Assembly (NCBI GenBank): GCA_021808985.1
Contig: JAKBAQ010000067.1
Span: 1-11,571 of the forward strand
Length of the DNA stretch: 11,571 nucleotides
DNA from: Pseudomonadota bacterium
GTDB lineage: Bacteria; Pseudomonadota; Alphaproteobacteria; Acetobacterales; Acetobacteraceae
Direction: 5' to 3'
Made by a program: the position numbers and the translations under genes
Part shown: positions 6,887 through 11,571 of the stretch, piece by piece
Layout of the letters: each line of letters opens with the position of its first letter
Numbering within the stretch: position 1 is the first letter of the stretch
The notes under the pieces: model-generated
The model's database searches: none
The model's input: the letters and a program-made list of their open reading frames with translations, nothing else
Told to the model about the DNA's origin: nothing

Positions 6887-6911
6887 GGCCCTTTTTTGAA
6901 AAAAAAGGGCC
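6887..6911. terminator. Strong intrinsic terminator, probably bidirectional
   Basis: GGCCCTTTTTT (6887-6897) and AAAAAAGGGCC (6901-6911) form an 11-bp perfect stem with a GAA loop, 12 nt after the M20 stop and 70 nt past the convergent yraN stop. The A/T part sits inside the stem, and downstream comes GGCCCC, six A and CTTTTG, so the termination U-tract is partly in the hairpin. The combination GGCCAGGCCCC-A-run-CTTTT looks like a dispersed family of elements rather than a one-off, though only one copy is in this window. Confidence 0.75.
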
Positions 6912-6981
6912 AGGCCCCAAAAAACTTTTGAGAATTATCCTTAATGTTTTTGCACAGACGGTTGAAATAATCTCTTAGCGA

Positions 6982-7428
6982 TCAGTTATAGCGGATCGCA
7001 TCCTCGATGTGGGAGACGCCGCCCGGATGGACCAGCGCCACGTCAAAACGGGTGCATGGCCGCTCCCAATCCTCGTGCATCGCCAGGGCCAGGCTGGCGG
7101 CGCCCAGCAGCCGCGCCTGCTGCCAGGGCGTGACGGCATAAGCCGCCTCCGCCAGGGTTTTGCGGGCTTTCACCTCAACGAACACCAGCGCCTGCGCATT
7201 GGCCACCACGAGGTCGATCTCTCCGGCGCCAGTGCGCAGCCGTTGCGCCAGAACACCGAACCCCTTGCGCCGCCAATATTGCGCCACCTCATCCTCGGCC
7301 ACGCGGCCGCGCGTTTCAGCCGCGCGATGTTTTGCCAGCGTGTTTTGTTTTGCCAGGGCGTTTGGTTTTGCCAGGGCGTTTGGTTTTGCCAGGGTGATGG
7401 TGTTCTGGAGCGAAATTTGCTGATCCAT
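6982..7428 (-). CDS. yraN: YraN/UPF0102 family nuclease-like protein with repeat-bearing N-terminus
   Basis: A 148-residue protein of the UPF0102 family, which has a restriction-endonuclease-like (PD-(D/E)xK) fold and unclear cellular function. The core is visible: RGRVAEDEVAQYWRRKGFGVLAQ (40-62), then E70 and D72 (AGEIDLVV) and E85-x-K87 (VFVEVKARK). Family members usually begin at about the RG of residue 40; here some 39 extra residues precede it, mostly four copies of a hexapeptide like ALAKPN (12-35) encoded by 18-bp tandem repeats. ATG at 7428 is preferred; a TTG at 7446 would add six residues. No ATG or GTG lies between the repeats and the domain, so the repeats are probably translated. 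It follows perM by 45 bp on the same strand, likely one transcript. Confidence 0.85.
   Translation of the reverse strand: MDQQISLQNTITLAKPNALAKPNALAKQNTLAKHRAAETRGRVAEDEVAQYWRRKGFGVLAQRLRTGAGEIDLVVANAQALVFVEVKARKTLAEAAYAVTPWQQARLLGAASLALAMHEDWERPCTRFDVALVHPGGVSHIEDAIRYN
7324..7395. repeat. 18-bp tandem repeat, four copies, inside yraN
   Basis: Four 18-bp units fill 72 bp. The unit on the plus strand is TTTTGCCAGGGCGTTTGG; two adjacent copies are identical and the outer ones diverge. Unit length is a multiple of three, so copy changes keep the yraN frame and add or remove [TA]LAK[PQH][NR] hexapeptides. Confidence 0.9.
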
Positions 7429-7473
7429 TGTTTCAGCACACCACAAATTAGTTAATTTTTGCCTAATTTCCCC

Positions 7474-8520
7474 TCAAGACTGCCGCCACGCGCCGCGTGA
7501 TTGTCCGGCGAATTCCTCCGCCACGGCCAGCCCCAGCGCCAGCAGCACCGGCCCCAGGAAAATGCCCAGCGCGCCGAAGGCGATCGCGCCGCCGAGCACG
7601 CCGAGCAGGGTCAGCGCATAGGGCAGCGACGCGCCCTTGGAGATCAGCCATGGCCTGACGATTGAATCCGCGCCGCCCACGACCACGAAACAATACGCCG
7701 CCAGCATGAGCGCTATGACCGGGTGGCCCTGCGCCATCAGATACAGGCAGAGCGGCACATAGACGATCACCGCGCCGGCGGGGACGATCGAGACCAATCC
7801 GGCGAGGCTGGCGAGCAACAAGGCCTGCGGGGCGTGCGCGATCTCAAAGCCGATGGCGTATAGAATGCCCTGCATCGCCGCGGTGCCGAGAATGCCGAAC
7901 ACCACGCCGCGCACCGTGCCGGCGACCAGATCAAACAGATGCGCCACCCGGCTCTCATTGATGATGCGCACCAGCAGCAGCCGGATGCGCGCGATGATCT
8001 GCTCGCCGGTGAGAAAAAAGAAATAGGCGATGAAGAGCGCCACCACCGTGCCGATGAGGCCGTGGGCGATCTCGCTGAGCAGCCGGAAGCCCGAATGCGC
8101 CACCGAGCCCAGAACCGGCTGCATGGAAGCCGCGGCGCCGCCCAGGTCGTCGGCCGAGCTGTTCCAGAAATCAGCCAGCAGACCGCCCAGCAGCGGAATT
8201 TTCGCCAAAAACGCCGGCGCGGGCGGCAGGCCGTTGAGAATGACATCCTGCAGCCAGCTGCGGCCGGCGCGCGCCTCCTTGGCGACGACGAGGGCCAGAT
8301 GCACCAGGGGGACCAGCACGATCCCCGCTACCGTGAAAGTGATGAGAAAGGCCGAGACGGCGGGGCGGACGTGCCGGTTGAATGCTGCATAGACCGGCCA
8401 GAGGCAGTACACCAGAATGGCCGCCCAGAGCATGGCCGGCAGAAAGGGCAGAAGAATCAGAAAGCAGCCCAAGCCCAGGGCCACCGCCAGCACGAGCAGC
8501 AAAATTCGTTCAGATTTCAT
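7474..8520 (-). CDS. AI-2E family transporter (PerM/TqsA-like membrane protein)
   Basis: A 348-residue inner-membrane protein with about eight predicted membrane segments: two near the N-terminus (5-45), one at 55-80, one at 151-171, then segments around 203-225, 234-262, 266-284 and a long hydrophobic run 300-336. Family signatures are SIVPAGAVIVYVPLCLYL (244-261), the D285-x3-RP motif with ISKG (285-296) and LGVLGGAIAFGALGIFLGPVLLAL (306-329). Members export autoinducer-2 (TqsA) or work as permeases or Na+/H+ antiporters, so the substrate here is unknown. ATG at 8520 (MKSERILLL) is chosen; the strong Shine-Dalgarno nearby serves an 8-codon frame that overlaps this start. A TTG at 8556 would add 12 hydrophilic residues and has no Shine-Dalgarno. 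yraN follows on the same strand. Confidence 0.88.
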   Translation of the reverse strand: MKSERILLLVLAVALGLGCFLILLPFLPAMLWAAILVYCLWPVYAAFNRHVRPAVSAFLITFTVAGIVLVPLVHLALVVAKEARAGRSWLQDVILNGLPPAPAFLAKIPLLGGLLADFWNSSADDLGGAAASMQPVLGSVAHSGFRLLSEIAHGLIGTVVALFIAYFFFLTGEQIIARIRLLLVRIINESRVAHLFDLVAGTVRGVVFGILGTAAMQGILYAIGFEIAHAPQALLLASLAGLVSIVPAGAVIVYVPLCLYLMAQGHPVIALMLAAYCFVVVGGADSIVRPWLISKGASLPYALTLLGVLGGAIAFGALGIFLGPVLLALGLAVAEEFAGQSRGAWRQS

Positions 8521-8536
8521 GCCCGCGTTGATGCAC
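8510..8536 (-). CDS. Possible 8-codon leader ORF coupled to the PerM gene
   Basis: GTG at 8536 starts the frame VHQRGHEI, which stops at 8510 inside the perM start region. GGGAGGAA (8549-8542) lies at the ideal distance before this GTG, whereas it is about 21 nt from the perM ATG, too far for direct initiation. Ribosomes would load on the leader and reinitiate at the overlapping ATG. It could equally be chance, with the true perM start being a non-canonical codon nearer the Shine-Dalgarno. Confidence 0.3.
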   Translation of the reverse strand: MHQRGHEI

Positions 8537-8616
8537 GAAAATTCCTCCCGGACCAAGCGGCGGGCATTGTTGGGCCGTTACAAAATTCTCATGAAGGCTA
8601 ATATTTTTTGTATTTT

Positions 8617-8649
8617 TCGACATTTCATGTATTAGTGACTCTAGTGTCA
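8617..8649 (+). promoter_or_regulatory. Candidate promoter and operator of the XRE-sseA-metC operon
   Basis: TCGACA (8617-8622), a 17-nt spacer and TCTAGT (8640-8645) resemble a sigma70 promoter in an AT-rich pocket of otherwise GC-rich DNA. The -10 box is centred in TGACTCTAGTGTCA (8636-8649), a 14-bp dyad with 12 of 14 symmetric bases, the kind of site a dimeric XRE protein binds. Position suggests autorepression. Read by eye from consensus; no start site is known. Confidence 0.35.
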
Positions 8650-8727
8650 TTTTCATTTCATCTCGCATTGGGATGAGCGGATCTTGCCGCGCGCGAGAAA
8701 CGGATTGCTGGAACAAGGGAGACCAAG

Positions 8728-9606
8728 ATGCGCTTCAACGAGATCGGCCAGCAATTACGCGCCTACCGGATGGAATCAGGGTTGAAGGCGGAGGAGATTT
8801 CCGCCCGGCTGGGGGTCTCGCGGGCCGCGCTGTACCGTTATGAAAAGGGCGAGGTGATCAAGCTCGACACCGTGAACCGTCTGGCCGAGCTTTTGAAAAT
8901 CTCGCCGCTGACCCTTTTGGGCATCGGGGTTGAGTATTACGCCAAGCCGGTTGGCTATATGGAGCGGATCCGGCAGATCGAGGAGACATCCGACCAGATT
9001 TTGCAGGTCTTCGGGCCGATTTGCTACCTGATCTCCTCCGACCAGTATGATTCCACCCTGTCGCAGATGTTCGAGGAACAGGCCGAGCTGCAGGGCGCCG
9101 AGCGCACGGTTGCCCGCGCCTCCGCCGAGCAGCTCTCAAGCGTGATGGTGGCGCGCAAGCGCATGTATGCGGCGCGCAAGCCCTCGATCATCGGGATTCT
9201 GCCGCCCGCCTCGGTGGAGAAATTCCTGACCGAGGGCATTGCCGGCAACATGGTGGTGAGCGAGCGGCTGCGCCAGGCGGCGCGCGAGACCGCCGCGCGC
9301 GAGATGGAGCAGATCGCCAATCTGATGGAGAGCGAGCCGATTGGGCTGCAGCTTGGGCTGATGGCCCATGGGGAGCCGAACGGGCCGTTCACGCTGCTGC
9401 GCTCGCGCGAGCGGGCGACGCTGGCGATCAACCCGTTTCCGGCCGATGCGGCGCCGGGCCTGCAGTCAGGTGTCGCGATGATCACCGGCGCGGAGGATGC
9501 CGTGGCGGCGCATCAGCGTGTCGCCGAGGTGGCGTGGCGCGAGGCGGTGAAGGGGGCTGCCGCCGCTGAGCGGGTGCGCGCGCTCATCGCCGCCGCGCGC
9601 GGCTGA
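8728..9606 (+). CDS. XRE-family transcriptional regulator with large uncharacterised C-terminal domain
   Basis: A 292-residue regulator. Residues 6-63 form a lambda-Cro/C1-type helix-turn-helix (IGQQLRAYRMESGL..EEISARLGVSRAALYRYEKGEVI), with the recognition helix at SRAALYRYEKG (31-41). Residues 70-290 are a single large domain I cannot assign; the order is a helical region (76-150), a hydrophobic strand SIIGILPP (153-160), then helical and strand segments up to ITGAEDAVAAHQRVAEVAWREAV. It has one cysteine (C99), so redox sensing by paired thiols is unlikely; a small-molecule sensor role is an inference. A good GGGAG lies 8 nt before the ATG. Its stop overlaps the sulfurtransferase start by one base (TGATG), and metC follows, so it probably controls sulfur-amino-acid catabolism and itself. 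Confidence 0.85.
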   Translation: MRFNEIGQQLRAYRMESGLKAEEISARLGVSRAALYRYEKGEVIKLDTVNRLAELLKISPLTLLGIGVEYYAKPVGYMERIRQIEETSDQILQVFGPICYLISSDQYDSTLSQMFEEQAELQGAERTVARASAEQLSSVMVARKRMYAARKPSIIGILPPASVEKFLTEGIAGNMVVSERLRQAARETAAREMEQIANLMESEPIGLQLGLMAHGEPNGPFTLLRSRERATLAINPFPADAAPGLQSGVAMITGAEDAVAAHQRVAEVAWREAVKGAAAAERVRALIAAARG

Positions 9607-10439
9607 TGCCGCCGCTGGTTACGGCGGCATGGCTGAACGAGGCGCTGGCCGGGCGCGGCGCGAAGGTGCTGGATGCGAGCTATTACCTGCCCAATGAGGG
9701 CAAGGATGCGCGCGCGCTGTTTGTGAGCGCGAATATTCCCGGCGCGCGGTTTTTTGATCTGGATGATGTCTGCGACCATGCCACCACGCTGGCGCACATG
9801 CTGCCCTCACCCCCCGCCTTTGCCGCCGCCATGGCGGGGCTGGGTGTGAGCGACGCGGACCATGTGGTGGTGTATGACCAGCGCGGGCTGTTTTCGGCCG
9901 CGCGGCTGTGGTGGATGCTGCGCGTGTTCGGGCATGACAAGGTTTCAGTGCTGGATGGCGGGCTGCCCGGCTGGGTGGCGGCGGGCTTTGGCGTGGAGGC
10001 CGGTGAGCCGGCCGGGGCGGTGATGGGCGATTTCAACGCCATCTACCGTGGCCAGATGGTGCGCGGGCTGGATGACATGCGGCGCAACCTGGAGACCCGC
10101 GCGGCCCTGGTGCTGGATGCGCGCCCCGCCGGGCGTTTTGACGCCTCGGTGCCCGAGCCGCGCCCGGGCATGCGCGGCGGGCATATTCCGGGCGCGAAAT
10201 CGCTCCCCCTCGCCGCCTTGCTGGAAAATGGCTACATGCCGCCGCCTGCCCGGCTGCGCGAGATTTTCGCCGCCGCCGGGGTGGCGCCGGGGCGCGAGGT
10301 TATCACCAGTTGCGGCTCGGGCATCACGGCCGCCGTGCTCACCCTGGGGCTGGTGGTTGCGGGGCTGCCGGAAGGCGCGCTTTATGATGGCTCATGGTCA
10401 GAATGGGGCGCGCGGGACGACACGCCCATAGAGGTTTGA
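9606..10439 (+). CDS. sseA: 3-mercaptopyruvate sulfurtransferase (two-domain rhodanese)
   Basis: A 277-residue enzyme moving sulfur from 3-mercaptopyruvate to thiol acceptors or cyanide. Two rhodanese domains are present: an inactive N-terminal one (about 1-135, VLDASYYLP, HVVVYDQRG and VSVLDGGLPGW) and a catalytic one (about 150-277, LVLDARPAGRF, GGHIPGAKSLP). The active cysteine C236 lies in CGSGITA, the loop typical of mercaptopyruvate rather than thiosulfate sulfurtransferases (CRKGVTA). The end GSWSEWGARDDTPIEV is characteristic of SseA. It begins with the A of the preceding regulator's stop codon and lacks its own Shine-Dalgarno, so its translation is probably coupled. The metC start follows its stop directly. 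Cytoplasmic; no signal peptide. Role with the lyase: recovery of sulfur from cysteine-related thiols. Confidence 0.93.
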   Translation: MPPLVTAAWLNEALAGRGAKVLDASYYLPNEGKDARALFVSANIPGARFFDLDDVCDHATTLAHMLPSPPAFAAAMAGLGVSDADHVVVYDQRGLFSAARLWWMLRVFGHDKVSVLDGGLPGWVAAGFGVEAGEPAGAVMGDFNAIYRGQMVRGLDDMRRNLETRAALVLDARPAGRFDASVPEPRPGMRGGHIPGAKSLPLAALLENGYMPPPARLREIFAAAGVAPGREVITSCGSGITAAVLTLGLVVAGLPEGALYDGSWSEWGARDDTPIEV

Positions 10440-11571
10440 ATGACAAAGAAGATTGAAACCGCGCTGGTGCATGGCGGACGCAACCCGACACGCTCCTACG
10501 GGTTCGTGAACCCGAAGCTGGTGCGCGGCTCGACCGTGCTCTACCCCGACATGGCAACCAAGCTGGAGACCGGCCAGCACGTGCTGGAGCCGGTGGATAT
10601 TTACGGCCTGTGCGGCAATGAGACGCATTTTGCGCTGGAGAGCATGATCGCGCGGATAGAGGGCGGGACGCATTGCCAGGTGGTGGGCTCGGGGCTGGCG
10701 GCCATAACCGTGCCGCTGCTGGCCTACCTGAATGCCGGCGACCATATATTGGTGCCCGATTCCGTCTACGGCCCGACCCGCACCTTTTGCGAGCGGGTGC
10801 TCCAGCGCTACGGGGTGAGCACCAGCTATTACGACCCGATGGTGGACGAGGCGGCGGCGCGGGCAATGCTGCGGCCCAACACGCGCGTGCTCTTCACCGA
10901 AAGCCCGGGCAGCCACACTTTCGAGGTGCAGGATATTCCGATGCTGGCGCGCGTGGCGCACGCCGCCGGGGCCAAGGTGTTTTTGGACAATACCTGGGGC
11001 CTGCATCATTTTCAGCCATTCACGCATGGGGTGGATGTCTCCATTCAGGCGCTGACGAAATATGCGGGCGGGCATTCGGACATTATTCTGGGCGCGGTGA
11101 GCGTGAACAGCGATGAGGACTGGCGGTGGCTGCGCCTGGGCGCGCTGGAGCTTGGCTCCTATGCCTCGCCGGATGATTGCTGGCTGGCGCTGCGCGGGCT
11201 GCGCACGCTGCATGTGCGCCTGAAGGCGCAGGAGGCGGCGGGGCTGCGGGTGGCGCACTGGTTCGCCGCCCGGCCAGAGGTGGCGCGCGTGCTGCACCCC
11301 GCCCTGCCCGGCTGCCCGGGGCATGAGTTCTTCAAGCGCGATTTCTCCGGCGCCTGCGGCTTGTTCGGCGTGGTGTTCCAACCCGCTTATACCGCCGAGG
11401 CGATTGTGGCGATGATCGATGCGCTGCAACTGTTCGGCATCGGCGCGAGCTGGGGTGGGTATGAGAGCCTGGTGCTGCCGACGACGGGGACCATCAGGCG
11501 CAGCGAGGGAACCGGGAGCTTCGAGGGCAGGATGGCGCGCTTCCAGATCGGCCTGGAGAATGTGGACGAGC
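10440..11571 (+). CDS. metC: Cystathionine beta-lyase (MetC), C-terminus cut by window edge
   Basis: 377 codons are present with no stop before the window ends; the missing part is probably short, because FQIGLENVDEL is near the normal C-terminus. It is a Cys/Met metabolism PLP enzyme cleaving cystathionine to homocysteine, pyruvate and ammonia (or cysteine to sulfide). Visible sites are Y110 (DSVYGPTRTF) stacking on PLP, D184 (FLDNTWG), the Schiff-base lysine K207 (ALTKYAGGHSD), WGGYESL and the carboxylate-binding arginine of ARFQIGLE. The region for Tyr56/Arg58 of the E. coli enzyme reads IYGLCGNETHFALE: Y55 is kept but the arginine is L57. The start ATG abuts the sseA stop (TGAATGA) with AGAGG about 4 nt upstream. 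Cystathionine gamma-synthase or a desulfhydrase are alternatives. Confidence 0.92.
   Translation, partial: MTKKIETALVHGGRNPTRSYGFVNPKLVRGSTVLYPDMATKLETGQHVLEPVDIYGLCGNETHFALESMIARIEGGTHCQVVGSGLAAITVPLLAYLNAGDHILVPDSVYGPTRTFCERVLQRYGVSTSYYDPMVDEAAARAMLRPNTRVLFTESPGSHTFEVQDIPMLARVAHAAGAKVFLDNTWGLHHFQPFTHGVDVSIQALTKYAGGHSDIILGAVSVNSDEDWRWLRLGALELGSYASPDDCWLALRGLRTLHVRLKAQEAAGLRVAHWFAARPEVARVLHPALPGCPGHEFFKRDFSGACGLFGVVFQPAYTAEAIVAMIDALQLFGIGASWGGYESLVLPTTGTIRRSEGTGSFEGRMARFQIGLENVDE

Noticed and set aside
6930..6960. Possible DnaA boxes (TTATCCTTA, TTTTGCACA)
   Set aside because: Each has two mismatches to TTATCCACA and there is no cluster; kept only as background to the skew switch.
10398..11429. 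Long minus-strand frame opposite metC
   Set aside because: His/Arg/Gln/Ala-rich shadow; metC is intact with its catalytic lysine on the plus strand.
1..11571. Mobile elements, CRISPR arrays, tRNA or rRNA genes
   Set aside because: No transposase, integrase, spaced repeats, tRNA cloverleaf or rRNA sequence was recognised; the only tandem repeat lies inside yraN.

Overview
The window is about 11.6 kb of GC-rich, gene-dense bacterial chromosome. Adrenodoxin-type ferredoxin, short EpsC-type CysE, the 3-mercaptopyruvate sulfurtransferase/cystathionine beta-lyase pairing and the codon use point to an alphaproteobacterium, perhaps Acetobacteraceae (inference; no marker gene is present). Nothing looks like phage, plasmid, transposon or CRISPR. 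Every predicted protein is a recognisable family member.

Left block (1-2242, minus strand, read right to left): a tight sulfur operon, cysE - cysteine desulfurase - [2Fe-2S] ferredoxin - mnmA. It runs from O-acetylserine (cysteine precursor) through sulfur release from cysteine to Fe-S electron transfer and tRNA 2-thiouridine formation. mnmA is cut by the window edge.

The 224-bp gap between divergent cysE and an alpha/beta hydrolase gene (2467-3132) holds the least explained signal. Two long helices (11 bp and 10 bp) interlock as an H-type pseudoknot. Their wobble pairs fit only plus-strand RNA, and a possible -10 box lies just upstream. This is a candidate unassigned leader RNA or small RNA.

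Middle block: trmJ and cysS (minus, ATGA overlap), then a divergent M20 dipeptidase (plus) ending in a strong intrinsic terminator.

Right block: perM-yraN (minus) and, divergently, an XRE regulator - sseA - metC operon (plus, junctions overlapping or abutting). perM is preceded by an 8-codon ORF that carries the only strong Shine-Dalgarno nearby. YraN has an unusual N-terminal tandem-repeat extension. The XRE gene looks autoregulated and may control sulfur-amino-acid breakdown. MetC lacks the usual PLP-phosphate arginine.

At a larger scale, the top strand is C-rich left of about 6.9 kb whichever way genes point, and neutral to G-rich from about 7.5 kb onward. This skew switch has the sign expected at a replication origin, or at the edge of an inversion.
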